From the NCBI RefSeq assembly GCF_009193305.1, contig NZ_WBVS01000005.1, positions 102,753 through 166,752 on the forward strand: a DNA stretch of 64,000 nt, in the 5' to 3' direction. This document shows, piece after piece, positions 45,249 through 56,405 of the stretch. The first letter of the stretch is position 1. The number at the start of each line of letters is the position of its first letter. The position numbers and the translations under genes are program-made. The notes under the pieces are model-generated. The model searched no databases, was not told the origin of the DNA, and was given only the letters and a program-made list of their open reading frames with translations. Source of the stretch: Bifidobacterium cebidarum (GTDB lineage: Bacteria; Actinomycetota; Actinomycetes; Actinomycetales; Bifidobacteriaceae).

Positions 45249-48200
45249 TCAGGCTTCGTAGAAGCCAGATTCACCGAGGCGAGCATCAGGATTCAGCAGC
45301 ATCGCCTTTTCGACTTCGTGGTGATCATAGCCGCGGTGATCCTCATGGAAGCGACGGTTGTCGATCGGCTCGTAGAGCGCGGCGCGACCCATCATGCCTT
45401 CCTCGAGGTGGCGCTGGCCAGCGGCGAGGCGCTCGTTGGCGCGTTCACGCCACTTGGCCAGAGCCTCCTCACCATCGGCCTTGGCCACGGCGGCTTCGAA
45501 AGCACCAGGATGGACCAGCGCCACGAAACCGGACACATGGCCGAAGCCAAGCGATGTGGCCAGACCGGCCTTGACCGGGCGACCAGTGGTCTCGCGGCCA
45601 AACTGGTCTTCACCGCCGCCGATGCGCAGCGGCTTGCGCAACCAGACCATGTGGTCATCACGCTGCAACTTCGGATCGACGCAGTCGAGCGACGCGTTCG
45701 CCGGAATCACGCCGGACTTGAACAGCTGGGTCAGGCCGTTGACCTGGAAGATGCAGGCACCGCCCTTGGCGTGGCCGGTGAGCGTCTTCTGGGAGATCAC
45801 GAACAGCGGGTTGCCGTCCGTGCGGCCGATTGCGTGGGCCAGCGTGTTGTGCAGCTCGGATTCGTTCGGATCGTTGGCATTCGTGGACGTATCGTGCTTG
45901 GAGACCACGGCGATATCGTCCGCGGAGACGCCCAGCGCGGCCAGATCGCGCACCAGCTTGGACTCGCGGCCACCGAGGCCTGCCGCCAGAGCGCCAAGGC
46001 CCGGAGCCGGAATCGAGGTGTGCGCACCGTCGGCATAGCTGTGGATGAAGCCGACCACGGCCGCGACCGGCAGACCGAGCTTTTCGGCGATGTCGCCGCG
46101 GGTCACCAAGATCGTGCCGCCGCCCTGGGATTCCAGGAAGCCGCCACGACGACGGTCGTTCGCACGGGAGAAGAAGCGCGCGTCGATGCCCTTGCCGTAC
46201 ATTTCGGCGGAGTTGGCGGTGGCGTTCATGTTGCCGAAGCCAATCACGGATTCCACGCCGATGTCGTCGATTGCGCCGGTGACCACGAAATCGGCCTTGC
46301 CGAGCGCGATCTTGTCGACGCCTTCTTCGAGGGAGACCGCGGCGGTGGCGCAGGCGGAGACCGGCTGAATCATGTTGCCGTAGCCGCCGATGTAGGACTG
46401 CATCACATGCGCGGCCACCACGTTCGGCAGAGCTTCCTGCAGAATGTCGGTCGGAATCTCATGGTTGAGGAAGCGGTCGAGGTAGAGCTTGCGCATCGAA
46501 GCCATGCCACCGAAGCCTGTACCCTGCGTGGAGGCGACCAACGACGGGTGAATCGACTGCAGGATTTCAGCCGGAGTGAAGCCCGCGTTCAGGTAGGCGT
46601 CCACGGTAGTGACGATGTTCCACAGTGCGATCTTGTCCACGTCGCCGACCATCGATGCCGGAATACCCCAGCGGGTCGGGTCGAAGCCCTTCGGGAACTG
46701 GCCGCCGACCGTGCGGGTCATCGTGGCGCGACGCGGCACGCGAATCATCGAGCCGGCGTGGCGGGTCACATTCCATTCGCCGGATTCGGCGTCCGGGGCA
46801 ATGGTGGTGTGCTTGGCGTCCAGCTTGACGTATTCTTCGGCGACTTCGCGGCTCGGCACGGAGAAGGTGACATCGTGGTCCAGGAAGACCTCGGCTTCCT
46901 CTTCGTCAGCGCCATCCTTGTAGTCGTTACCCATGCCTTCCTCGAATGGACGGATGCCGGAGCGGGCCACGACCTCGTCGTGGTAGCGCTCGGCGATATC
47001 CTCTTCAGGCACCAGGTTGCCGTCGGTGTCGTACCAGCCTGGCTTCGGGCTGTCAGCCCAGGTCAGTAGGCCCATGTTCCAGGCCAGTTCAAGCACCGCG
47101 CCGGCGCTCAGGTCGACTTCACCATCCGAATGGATGCCCAGTTCGGCTTCGGCACGAGTGCGGCCGGAACCCCACGGTCCGAGTTCGCCGATGGACACGA
47201 TGACGATTTCGTCCTCCGGCTTGGCGGTGACGCCCTGCCAGTCGGCCAGGTCGACATGCGCCTGCTTGGTGACGATTGGTGTAGGCAGAGCCTTGAGGGA
47301 CGCAGCGATGGCACTGCTTTCCTCATCCGATTCCTCATTCGAGGAAGCTTCCTTCTCGGCATCCGCCATGGCCTCCGCGCGCAGGGCCTTGATGTCGATG
47401 GGCTCGGAGCCGAGGCCACCGGTCAGGTCCACGTCGAGCGGTGCCTTGATGGCTTCCGCACGCGATTCCGCGGTGCACAGATCAAGCAGCTTGGCTGCAA
47501 TCTGCGCGGTGGAATAGGTGTGGATGCCGTGACGCTCCACCACGTTGACCAGCGGATCGTTGCCGCCCATCAGGCCGGTGCCGCGCACCCAGCCGATCTT
47601 CGGGTGGGCGAAGGTCACGCGGCCGGCCCATGCATCGCGCTCGGCACGGGCACGATTCACCACGGCATCGAAGGCGGACTTGACTTCGCCATAAGCACCG
47701 TCACCGCCGAAGACGCCACGGTTCGGGGAGCCGGGCAGCACCACGTGCAGCTTGTGCTGCACGTTGGTGTCTGCACCGATCTTGGACAGGCCAGCGATCG
47801 CGCGTTCCACGCCCCAGAGCATGAGTCGTGCCTGGGATTCGAACAGGTCGCCGGCATCGGCCAGTGTGCCATGCACCGGCGGAGCGGCGAACGGGAAGAA
47901 CAGAGTCGGCTCCCACGCGGGCTTCAGGATGGTTGTGGTGGCACCGGAGGTCTTCTTTTGCTCGTGGCCCACCCAGTCGACCAGCGCATCCACATCGCGG
48001 TAGCTGGAAAGGTTGGCCGGCACCAGCCACAGCTTGGCATTGCCGGTGGCGTGCTCGCGGTAGGCCTGCTTGGCCCATGCCTTGACGGATGGCTTGAAGC
48101 TGTGCGAGGTGGCCACCACGGTGGCACCGCCGGCAAGCAGACCTTCGACCACCTGCGCGGCGATTGAGTTCGGGCTCACACCGGTCACGATGGCGATGTC

Positions 48201-51200
48201 GTTCGCGAAGCGGGATGCGGCAGCATCAGAAGCAGCCGGCTCGAGGGCTTCGGCAGCGACCTTTTGGAAGGCGGCCTTGAGATCATTGTCGGCCGCATGG
48301 TCAGCGAACCAAGTGGCTTCGTCGGCGATGGTCTTGCCGAGGCCGATGAAGCTGCCGGCAAGCGTGGAGGCGTCGCGGTTGTAATAGGCACGCGCCAGAT
48401 CCTCGCGCGCGGAAGCCCAACGGTCGTCAAAGAGGATGGCCTTGTTCGCATCGAAGCGAGGTTCAACCTGCTTGGGCCAGTCGGAGCCAAGTTCGGCTTC
48501 GACCGCAGCCACCACGGCCGCATTCTCATCCTCGGACTCTTCCGGCACCGGAGCGGCCACGCCGAGCTCGTTCAGCACGAAGCGAGCCGTGGCGGCAAGC
48601 ACGCCGTTGGAACCAGTGACCTTCTCAGCGAAGGCATCAAGCGCCGCAGAATCCACCACAGCACCACCGGCCGCGCCGCCTGCGGACGGCAGGGCAACCG
48701 AAACACCCTTGAGCTGGGCGACGGCCTGTACGGCAGCATCGATGAGCTTATCGGCTTCGGCCTTGGACTGCACGGCTGCGGTTGGCAGCTTGGCCAAGTC
48801 GCCGCCACGGGAGCTGGCACCTTCACGGGTGTCGAGTAGCAGCGCGGCAAGCACGCTGGCCACCCAACCTTCGCCGAGCTGCCAGACGTTGGTCACACGG
48901 TCGCGAATGTACTGCTGCTTAACGCCAGCGGCACCGAACAGAGCACGCAGACGATCGCGCAGCGCTTCGGACAGCACAGCACCGAACGGCTTGTAGTTCG
49001 GGGCGGCCTTGTTGACGATTTGCGCAAGCTGCACCAGCGTCGCCTCGGCAGCGCCATCCACACTGGCCACGCCCAGTTCGGAACTGATATCCATCAGCAG
49101 CTGGTTACGACGGGAAGAGACGCCGTTGGTCAAGGTGTCGGTGGTGTCGGTGCTGCCAATCTGGTCGAGGCGCACCTTGGCGGAGTAGGCCATGAGCACA
49201 CCGATGGCGTCGGATGCCTTGAAGGGGAGATCCTCGACGGCAGCACCACTAGGAGCACCGGCGGCAGGAGCAGGCACAGGAGCCGCAGCGGCAGCATTCC
49301 CTTCAACGGTAGGATCCTTGGCAGGGGCAACGCCGGAGCCGAGCTTGGCGACGGCGGATCCGCCAGCGGGAGCGGTCTCAACCGGAGCTGAGGGCGCAGT
49401 CTCTTCGGAATCTTCCTCGGGCACCAGGGAATCGGTATCAGTCATGTAGACGCGGCCTTCATCGCGGCCCACGTTGTAGACCACGGTGTCAACACCAGCG
49501 AATTCAGGCAGACGCAGGGTCTTGGCACCGAGGTTGGCGAGTGTAGGCGCGTTGCCGAGGCCGACTTCCACGTATTCCTCAACGCCGAGGCCGCCAGCGG
49601 TTCGCGAGCCGAAGAGCAGCGCCTGGGTTTCGATCCAACGCACCGGGGATGCGAACTGCCAGGAGAGCAGTTCGGTCAGCAACAAGCGGCCGAGCTTCTG
49701 GTCGTCGGCGGCGTAGGAATCCCACACAGCCGGGTTCTCCAGAGCCTCGCGGATGCGCTCGGACGGCACGACTTCGAGAATCTTCGCCGCGAATTCCTTG
49801 GTCATCTCGAACGGTGTGGCCACCAGGTTCGGAATGTAGCGGCCGACCAAGCGGCCACGGTAGTCGATGTGCTGCGGCAGCAATGCGTCGAGCTTGTCGC
49901 GGAACTCCGGCACACCCTTCCTGAGTAGGGTGGAGTGGAACGGCACGTCGATGCCCGGCACCAGCATGAACGCCGGCTTGCCGCCGTATTCGGCGACTCG
50001 GCGGGCGGCGTCGGCCTTCAATGCCTTGAGACCGGCGATGGTACCGGCGATGGCGTACTGCTGGCCGGCAAGGTTGTAGTTCACGATCTGCAGGAATTCG
50101 CCGCTCTTCTTGGCCACGGATTCCACGTATTCCTTCACGTGAGCGTCATCCACGCCGAACTGGTTCGGTCGCAGGGCTCCCATGCGGTAGTTGGAGCGGC
50201 CCTGGGCATCGCGATCGATCAGGTGATGCATCGTGGAGCCGCGGTGGAACACGAGTTCGAGCACGGTTTCCAGTGGGATCACGCCGGCGAATGCGGAGAG
50301 CGCATTGTATTCGCCGAGCGAATGGCCGGCGAAGTAGGCGGGCCAGATATCGGCACCGGCTTCGCGCAGACGAGCGGTCTGGGCGAAGGCCACGGTGGCG
50401 AGCGCCACCTGGGTGAACTGGGTCAGGTTGAGCAGGCCTTCAGGATGGCGGTAGGTGACGCCGTTGGCGGTCAGTTCCTTCGGGTTATCGCGCACGAGGC
50501 CGATGATCGAGAAGCCCAGCTTGGATCGGGTGAGCTTGTCGGCGCGCTCCCACACGTCGCGGGCCGCGGCGGACTTGGCACGCTCGTCCAGCACCATGCC
50601 TTGCTTCTGGATGCCCTGGCCGGGGTAGACGAAGGCGGCGCGAGGCGCGCGCACCAATGCGGTGCCGCGGGAGACGAGCTGGCCGTCGATACGGCAGGTG
50701 ACTTCGAGGGCCATGCCGCCGTGGCTTACCTTGCCGACGCGTTCCACGGAGATCTCCACCTGATCGTTCAGCTGGACCATGCCGTACATGTTGTAGGTCC
50801 AGCCGGCAATCTCGTAGTGCGCACCCTTCTCGTCGGTGGCCTGCACCGCGTGCTGGGCGGTGGCGGAGAGCCACATGCCGTGCACAAGCGGAGCCTGCAG
50901 CCCGGAGATGCGAGCGCCGCGCGTGGAGGTGTGGATCGGGTTGAAGTCGCCGGAGGTGCGGGCGAATGCGGTCATGTCGCCGGGGGCGGTGACCTTGACG
51001 CGGCGCAGCAGACGCCTCGGCGTAGGCTCAATCTCGTCATGCTCGGCGTCGCCGAATTCAGGGGCGTCGGTCGGCAGCGCGTCGGAGTAGACGCGGCCGC
51101 GGATGGCGAAACGTTCGGTTTCACGGGCGAGCAGCGTGCCGTCGGCGGCGGTGTGGGTCACATGGATGGTGACCACGCGGCCGGAGGCGGATTCGAAGTA

Positions 51201-54200
51201 ATCCTCCGCCCAGGAAGCCAGTGTGACGGTTTCGCCGACGTGGCGCAGCAGCTCGTCCTCATCAACCTCAAGTTCGATGAGATGGTCGAGATGCACGGCG
51301 TTGAGCAAGCCCTCAATGACTGGGTAGCCGTTGACGGACACGGAACCGAGCGCCGCGTAGATCGCCGGCCAGGCCGGGCCGACCAGCGCGTCGGGGGCGA
51401 TGCGGCTGGGCTGCAAATCGGCCGGCAGCGCACCGCCGGTGGCCGCCTCATGATCGAAGCCGAGGTTGGCGGACAGGGTGTAGGTGGTATGTGCTTCGCC
51501 GAATACGCGATCGGCGGCGGCCACGATCTGAGGCATTGCGGCGAGCTTGTCGCCGGTGATGGCGGTGTTGCCGATGCCTGCGGTGGCGGCAAGCATCGCG
51601 TACACGTCCGGAATCAGTCGTTCACGGTCCACGACCGGCACGCGGCCGGGCTCAGCGCCGTCCACGATCAGCGGGATGACGATGTCGCGCACGGCGTGCT
51701 TGGAGGCGCCGCCGTCCGGGTCGTTGTCCCAGAAGGTATCGAGATGGATGTCGAGGTCGTACTTGCCGGCTGCGGCATCGAATGCGCGAATCTCGTAGTG
51801 CTTGTCGCCCAGGGCAGTACCGTAGGCGGGATTGTCGGTGATGTGGCCGACCCAAGAGATGTTCGGGGACTTGCGGATGAAGTCCTCGGCGGAGGTCGCT
51901 TCGCCGAGCGCGGCGAAATCGTTGGCTTCGGACTCAGCTTCGCCAGACTCCGCCTCCTTGGCGCGCTCGATGGCGGCATGCTCGAAGCGACCAAGAATCG
52001 AGGCAACCGGCTCGTCCACGGTGGTGATGCCGGCCACGGAGATAGGGCCGGGAATGGCACGCACGGAATCAGCGGAATACCGCGCATCTTCGGACTGCCA
52101 GAGCTGATCCTGACCCCACCAGCGCAGCAGATCGTTGTCGATGACCGGCACGAACGGCATTGGCTTCGGGTATTCACGCACGAGCACTGGGAACCAGGCC
52201 ACATCCGCAGGTACCACCTTGAGTTCAGTAGTACGTGGGTAGACCTCGGCCAGCTTGGCGAGTGCTGCGGATGGGTCGGCAGCCACATCGGCGCGAGTCA
52301 ACAGTCCGACCGCGGCAGCCTCTTCGGCAGTGGCATCAGCTTCAGCGAACAGTTTAGAGGTGAATTCGCCGGAATCGGTGCGATTGACGCGGGCTTCGAT
52401 GCGCTCGAGCAGGTGCTGGAAGCGGTCGGCATACGTGGGATCGACCCATGGGAAGGCGAGATCGGCGAAGCGCTGCGCCCATTCCAGATAGGTCATGGAG
52501 GCAAGGTCGCCGAAGTACGGCTTGGCGGTCTTGTCCAGCGCGGCGATAATCTCCTCACGACGGGAATCCAATTCCTCCGGGTGCTTCATCACGCGCACCA
52601 ACAGTCGACCGCACTCGGCGGAAGCGTTTTCCAGTTCGTAGATGTCCGCATGCAGGTGGCTCAGGCCAGAGGAGACACCACCCACGGACTTGCCGGACGG
52701 CACCCAGTGCGCGGACTGCGGCGCGAACACGTCGGCAGTGGCGCCTTCGACACCATCGCCGGCGGCCGCAGCTCCGGCAATGCCCGGCGTCTTGACCAGC
52801 AATTGCTTGACTTCAGGGCTGGTGTGCGCTTCCTTGGCGGTCATCACGGCAGTGCCCACAAGTACGCCATCCACCGGCATATCCGGCAGACCGTAGGCGC
52901 GGGCCCACTGGCCGGAAATGTAGTCGGCGGCGCGTTCAGGGGTGCCGATGCCACCGCCGGCCACGAGCACCAGATTCTCGCAGGCGCGCACGTCGGCGTA
53001 GGTGGCGGCCAGCAGATCATCCAGAGCCTCCCAGCTGTGGTGGCCACCGGCTTCGCCGCCTTCCACCTGGATCATGATGGTGGCGGGCGCCACGGCCTTG
53101 GCGATGGCCACCACCTGGCGGATCTGGTCCACGGTGCCGGGCTTGAAGCTCACGTATGGCAGACCGTCGGCATGCAGCTGCTTGATCAGCGTCACAGCCT
53201 CGTCCAACTCGGGAATGCCGGCGGAGACCACCACACCATCAATCGGGGCGCCGGACTGACGCTTCTTCGGCACGATGCGGGAGGAGCCGAACTGCAGGTT
53301 CCACAGGTAGCGGTCCATGAACATGGCATTGAATTCCACCGTGCGACCTTCTTCGAGCTGTTCCTCGAGCGCGGCCACATGGCGGTCGAACACTTCGGCG
53401 GTCACCTGGCCACCGCCTGCGAGCTCGGCCCAGTAGCCGGCGTTGGCGGCCGCAGCCACGATCTCCGGATCCACGGTGGTCGGCGTCATGCCGGGCAGCA
53501 GCACCGGCGGCTTGCCTGTGAGACGGGAGAACTTGGTGACGAGCTTGTCGCCGGCCGGCGTGCTGATCACGCGCGGCGCGAACGTCTTCCAGTTCTGCGT
53601 ACGCTGGGGCTCGCCTTCCAATGTGGAGAGCGCGGCGCGTTCGGCCAGCGTGGTGGCTTCCACCACACCAACGCCGGTGCCCTGCACCACGTTGCCGATA
53701 AGCTTGCCGAGCGTATTGCCCGGCCCCAAATCCACAATCCACAGTTTGGCCGGGTTTTCAGAGGCTTCCAGCAGCTGCTTGACGCGGGCGTTCCAGTCCA
53801 CGTGATTAATGAGCACTTCCTCGGCGAGCGCGCGGGCACGATCCTGATCGAATCCGCAAGCAGCCGCCCATGCCACGGTCCGTTCGACAGCCTCGCCCAT
53901 CAGCGGCGAGTGGAACGGCAGGGTGACTTCCAGGTATTCCAGGGTGGGGTTGAACACGGTGCCGCCGCGCAGCTTCTGTTCGCGCAGCTTGGCCTGATGC
54001 TTGTGTTCACGCTCGGTTTCCACGGCGAACGCGGCCAGATCCTCGGGGTATCCGGACAGCACGTAATGGTTCGTGGAGTTGGTGACGGCGATGGAGATTG
54101 GGCCATGGGCGCGACCGGATTCGGCCACGCGCGCGATCAGCGCCTCGACCTGTGCCTTGTTGGCTCCCTTGACGGAGAGCATCGGGCTGGCGTCGCCATA

Positions 54201-54722
54201 CTTGGGGGCGAGTCCCAGCGCGCGCACGCGGCGGGTGCCGGCGGCACCGATCAATGCCGCAGTAGCCAGGATTTCATTAAGTGCGTCAGCAGCGCCTTCG
54301 ACGGAACCGGCTTCTTCAATGGCTCGGGCCATGTGCACGGCAAGCACACCCTGCGAGTGACCGAGCACGGCGACCGGGTGCGCGGCCGACAGTTCGTAGC
54401 CGAGATGCTCCAGATCGAGCAGTGCGCCGAGCTGGGTCAGTGCGATGCCTTCCACCGATGCGGTGGCATCGGCCGCGGCGCCAAGCTTGGCCGGGTTCGG
54501 CGTGAAGGCGAACAGATCGACCGGGCGGCCGGTGGTGGCCAGCAGGTCTGCGGCGACCGGGGTCAGCAGTCGGTTCGCGGCCTCGGCGTGCGCGTGCAGC
54601 GCATCGGCAAGGCTGGGATCGGTGGTCTGATCGGCGAGTGCGACCGGCCACGGGGTGGACTGTCCGGCGAAGGCGAGCGCATGCGGCTCAGCGGCCAGGC
54701 GATTAAGGAAGAAGGTGGTCAT
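45249..54722 (-). CDS. fas: Type I fatty acid synthase (single-chain, bacterial FAS-I)
   Basis: A 3,157-residue multidomain enzyme making acyl-CoAs from acetyl- and malonyl-CoA. Domains in order: acetyltransferase (GHSQG, Ser123); FMN enoyl reductase (about 380-900; AELAGGGQVTAEVF, VEGGEAGGHHSWE); a linker; hot-dog dehydratase (DFNPIHT, His1264); malonyl/palmitoyl transferase (GHSLGE, Ser1468); ACP (about 1830-1930, phosphopantetheine Ser in GVSSRRNQ near 1869-1870); ketoreductase (IVTGVSPNSIAAQVVEGLL near 2175); ketosynthase (SACATA, Cys2791, with His in SKHDTSTNANDPNE and TGHAKGG). All active-site residues are present. The transferase that activates the ACP is the separate acpS downstream. 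AAGGAA precedes the ATG. accD and accBC lie immediately upstream. Confidence 0.97.
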   Translation of the reverse strand: MTTFFLNRLAAEPHALAFAGQSTPWPVALADQTTDPSLADALHAHAEAANRLLTPVAADLLATTGRPVDLFAFTPNPAKLGAAADATASVEGIALTQLGALLDLEHLGYELSAAHPVAVLGHSQGVLAVHMARAIEEAGSVEGAADALNEILATAALIGAAGTRRVRALGLAPKYGDASPMLSVKGANKAQVEALIARVAESGRAHGPISIAVTNSTNHYVLSGYPEDLAAFAVETEREHKHQAKLREQKLRGGTVFNPTLEYLEVTLPFHSPLMGEAVERTVAWAAACGFDQDRARALAEEVLINHVDWNARVKQLLEASENPAKLWIVDLGPGNTLGKLIGNVVQGTGVGVVEATTLAERAALSTLEGEPQRTQNWKTFAPRVISTPAGDKLVTKFSRLTGKPPVLLPGMTPTTVDPEIVAAAANAGYWAELAGGGQVTAEVFDRHVAALEEQLEEGRTVEFNAMFMDRYLWNLQFGSSRIVPKKRQSGAPIDGVVVSAGIPELDEAVTLIKQLHADGLPYVSFKPGTVDQIRQVVAIAKAVAPATIMIQVEGGEAGGHHSWEALDDLLAATYADVRACENLVLVAGGGIGTPERAADYISGQWARAYGLPDMPVDGVLVGTAVMTAKEAHTSPEVKQLLVKTPGIAGAAAAGDGVEGATADVFAPQSAHWVPSGKSVGGVSSGLSHLHADIYELENASAECGRLLVRVMKHPEELDSRREEIIAALDKTAKPYFGDLASMTYLEWAQRFADLAFPWVDPTYADRFQHLLERIEARVNRTDSGEFTSKLFAEADATAEEAAAVGLLTRADVAADPSAALAKLAEVYPRTTELKVVPADVAWFPVLVREYPKPMPFVPVIDNDLLRWWGQDQLWQSEDARYSADSVRAIPGPISVAGITTVDEPVASILGRFEHAAIERAKEAESGEAESEANDFAALGEATSAEDFIRKSPNISWVGHITDNPAYGTALGDKHYEIRAFDAAAGKYDLDIHLDTFWDNDPDGGASKHAVRDIVIPLIVDGAEPGRVPVVDRERLIPDVYAMLAATAGIGNTAITGDKLAAMPQIVAAADRVFGEAHTTYTLSANLGFDHEAATGGALPADLQPSRIAPDALVGPAWPAIYAALGSVSVNGYPVIEGLLNAVHLDHLIELEVDEDELLRHVGETVTLASWAEDYFESASGRVVTIHVTHTAADGTLLARETERFAIRGRVYSDALPTDAPEFGDAEHDEIEPTPRRLLRRVKVTAPGDMTAFARTSGDFNPIHTSTRGARISGLQAPLVHGMWLSATAQHAVQATDEKGAHYEIAGWTYNMYGMVQLNDQVEISVERVGKVSHGGMALEVTCRIDGQLVSRGTALVRAPRAAFVYPGQGIQKQGMVLDERAKSAAARDVWERADKLTRSKLGFSIIGLVRDNPKELTANGVTYRHPEGLLNLTQFTQVALATVAFAQTARLREAGADIWPAYFAGHSLGEYNALSAFAGVIPLETVLELVFHRGSTMHHLIDRDAQGRSNYRMGALRPNQFGVDDAHVKEYVESVAKKSGEFLQIVNYNLAGQQYAIAGTIAGLKALKADAARRVAEYGGKPAFMLVPGIDVPFHSTLLRKGVPEFRDKLDALLPQHIDYRGRLVGRYIPNLVATPFEMTKEFAAKILEVVPSERIREALENPAVWDSYAADDQKLGRLLLTELLSWQFASPVRWIETQALLFGSRTAGGLGVEEYVEVGLGNAPTLANLGAKTLRLPEFAGVDTVVYNVGRDEGRVYMTDTDSLVPEEDSEETAPSAPVETAPAGGSAVAKLGSGVAPAKDPTVEGNAAAAAPVPAPAAGAPSGAAVEDLPFKASDAIGVLMAYSAKVRLDQIGSTDTTDTLTNGVSSRRNQLLMDISSELGVASVDGAAEATLVQLAQIVNKAAPNYKPFGAVLSEALRDRLRALFGAAGVKQQYIRDRVTNVWQLGEGWVASVLAALLLDTREGASSRGGDLAKLPTAAVQSKAEADKLIDAAVQAVAQLKGVSVALPSAGGAAGGAVVDSAALDAFAEKVTGSNGVLAATARFVLNELGVAAPVPEESEDENAAVVAAVEAELGSDWPKQVEPRFDANKAILFDDRWASAREDLARAYYNRDASTLAGSFIGLGKTIADEATWFADHAADNDLKAAFQKVAAEALEPAASDAAASRFANDIAIVTGVSPNSIAAQVVEGLLAGGATVVATSHSFKPSVKAWAKQAYREHATGNAKLWLVPANLSSYRDVDALVDWVGHEQKKTSGATTTILKPAWEPTLFFPFAAPPVHGTLADAGDLFESQARLMLWGVERAIAGLSKIGADTNVQHKLHVVLPGSPNRGVFGGDGAYGEVKSAFDAVVNRARAERDAWAGRVTFAHPKIGWVRGTGLMGGNDPLVNVVERHGIHTYSTAQIAAKLLDLCTAESRAEAIKAPLDVDLTGGLGSEPIDIKALRAEAMADAEKEASSNEESDEESSAIAASLKALPTPIVTKQAHVDLADWQGVTAKPEDEIVIVSIGELGPWGSGRTRAEAELGIHSDGEVDLSAGAVLELAWNMGLLTWADSPKPGWYDTDGNLVPEEDIAERYHDEVVARSGIRPFEEGMGNDYKDGADEEEAEVFLDHDVTFSVPSREVAEEYVKLDAKHTTIAPDAESGEWNVTRHAGSMIRVPRRATMTRTVGGQFPKGFDPTRWGIPASMVGDVDKIALWNIVTTVDAYLNAGFTPAEILQSIHPSLVASTQGTGFGGMASMRKLYLDRFLNHEIPTDILQEALPNVVAAHVMQSYIGGYGNMIQPVSACATAAVSLEEGVDKIALGKADFVVTGAIDDIGVESVIGFGNMNATANSAEMYGKGIDARFFSRANDRRRGGFLESQGGGTILVTRGDIAEKLGLPVAAVVGFIHSYADGAHTSIPAPGLGALAAGLGGRESKLVRDLAALGVSADDIAVVSKHDTSTNANDPNESELHNTLAHAIGRTDGNPLFVISQKTLTGHAKGGACIFQVNGLTQLFKSGVIPANASLDCVDPKLQRDDHMVWLRKPLRIGGGEDQFGRETTGRPVKAGLATSLGFGHVSGFVALVHPGAFEAAVAKADGEEALAKWRERANERLAAGQRHLEEGMMGRAALYEPIDNRRFHEDHRGYDHHEVEKAMLLNPDARLGESGFYEA

Positions 54723-54758
54723 TGGTGTTTCCTTGAGGTTGGTGGGTTGGTTGAACGT

Positions 54759-56405
54759 TTAGAGCGGCTGGTTGCCGTGGTGTTTGGTGGTACGTTTCAC
54801 ACGCCGCTTGGTGGCCAGCGTGGCGAGCGATTCGATGATGACCTCGCGTGTCTGTTCGGGGTCGATCATCGCGTCGATCTGACCGATTTCGAGCGAAAGG
54901 TTCGCGTTCACCGTGCTGGTTTCGTAATCCTTGATGTATTTGGCTCGTAGAGCCTCCACATCAAGACCAGCGGCCTTGGCCTTGGCCAGATCGTGGCGAT
55001 GGATGATGTTCACCGCGCCGGCAGCGCCGAGCACCGCGATCTGCGAACTGGGCCACGCGAAATTCAGGTCGGCGCCGATCGCCTTGGAGCCCATCACGAT
55101 GTAGGCGCCGCCGAATGCCTTGCGCAGCACCACGGTGACCAGTGGCACCTGCGCGTTGGCATAGGCGTAGATCACTTTGGCGCCGCGGCGGATGATGCCG
55201 GCGTGCTCCTGATCGGAGCCCGGCTTGTATCCGGGCACATCCACCAGGGTCACTACCGGTAGGTTGAAGGCGTCGCACAGGCGCACGAATCGTGCGACTT
55301 TCTCCGAGGAATCCACATCGAGGATGCCGGCTCGCACGTTCGGCTGGTTCGCCACGATGCCCACCGGTTTGCCTTCGATGCAGGCGAATCCCACAAGCGC
55401 CGAGGCACCGAAGAGTTCCTGCACCTGCACGAATTCGCCGTAATCGGTGATGCAGCGGATCACGTCGAGCATGTCGTAGGGCTGACGTTCGTTGGCGGGT
55501 ACGATGGCGGCGAGACGCTTGGCGGTGTCGCGTTCGGCGCGGGTGGCGGCGTACGCGTAGGTCGGCGGCTGGCTGTCCGCGTTGGATGGCAGGTAGGCGA
55601 GCACGGTGCGCGCGTAGTCGATGGCGTCGGATTCGTCTTCGCCGAGGTAGTGGGCCACGCCGGAGACCTTGTTGTGCACTTCGCCGCCGCCGAGGTCGGC
55701 CATCGAGATGGTCTCACCGGTGGCTGCCTTGACCACGTCCGGACCGGTGACGAACATGTTCGAGTTCTCGCGGGTCATGATGATGAGGTCGGTCAGGGCC
55801 GGGCAGTAGACGGCGCCGCCGGCACAGGGGCCGAGAATCAGGCTCAGCTGCGGCACGAATCCGCTGGCCTCACAGGTTTTGCGGAAGATGCGGCCGTACT
55901 GGGTGAGCGCGGCCACGCCTTCCTGGATGCGGGCGCCGCCGGAGTCCACGATGGCCACGATCGGCACCTTGAGATCGATGGCCATATCCATCAGTCGGCA
56001 GATTTTCTCACCTTCCGCGGTGCCCAACGTGCCACCTTTGACGGAGAAGTCCTGCGCATAGACGGCGACTTTGCGACCGTAGACGAGGCCGAATCCGGTG
56101 ATGACCGCGGCCCCGGCGTTGCCGCCGGCGATGTTGCCGCCCTGGAATCGTCCGATTTCCTCGAACGAACCGGTGTCGAACAGCAGATCGAGGCGTTCGC
56201 GCGCGGTTTTCTTGCCTTTGGCATGCTGCTTGTCGCGGGCGCGGTCTTCGGCGGCGCGGGCCAGTTCCGCGGCTTTGACCACGGCCGCGCGCAATGGCTG
56301 GTGGGTGGACGGCTGTGCGGCGTCGGCGCCTGCGGAGGCGGAGGCTCCCGTTCCGGCGGCGGCCTGCACGGCTTTGACCGCCGGCGAATCCATGATGTCA
56401 GTCAT
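54759..56405 (-). CDS. accD: Acetyl-/propionyl-CoA carboxylase beta subunit (carboxyltransferase)
   Basis: A 548-residue carboxyltransferase with both crotonase-like halves: the ARERLDLLFDTGSFEEIG start, GGARIQEGVAALTQYGRIF and GPCAGGAVYCPALTDLIIM in the N half, and VDVPGYKPGSDQEHAGIIRRGAKVIYAYA and GGAYIVMGSKAIGADLNFAW in the C half, where the Asp of GADLN hints at acetyl/propionyl specificity. The first 45 residues are an Ala/Gly-rich extension. It overlaps the end of accBC by 8 bases and precedes FAS by 36 bases, so it most likely supplies malonyl-CoA to FAS. Confidence 0.94.
   Translation of the reverse strand: MTDIMDSPAVKAVQAAAGTGASASAGADAAQPSTHQPLRAAVVKAAELARAAEDRARDKQHAKGKKTARERLDLLFDTGSFEEIGRFQGGNIAGGNAGAAVITGFGLVYGRKVAVYAQDFSVKGGTLGTAEGEKICRLMDMAIDLKVPIVAIVDSGGARIQEGVAALTQYGRIFRKTCEASGFVPQLSLILGPCAGGAVYCPALTDLIIMTRENSNMFVTGPDVVKAATGETISMADLGGGEVHNKVSGVAHYLGEDESDAIDYARTVLAYLPSNADSQPPTYAYAATRAERDTAKRLAAIVPANERQPYDMLDVIRCITDYGEFVQVQELFGASALVGFACIEGKPVGIVANQPNVRAGILDVDSSEKVARFVRLCDAFNLPVVTLVDVPGYKPGSDQEHAGIIRRGAKVIYAYANAQVPLVTVVLRKAFGGAYIVMGSKAIGADLNFAWPSSQIAVLGAAGAVNIIHRHDLAKAKAAGLDVEALRAKYIKDYETSTVNANLSLEIGQIDAMIDPEQTREVIIESLATLATKRRVKRTTKHHGNQPL

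Noticed and set aside
49935..54950. 1,671-codon plus-strand open frame
   Set aside because: Lies entirely opposite the FAS gene and accD end; a frame kept open by GC-rich third positions, with His/Gly/Arg-rich sequence typical of antisense shadows.
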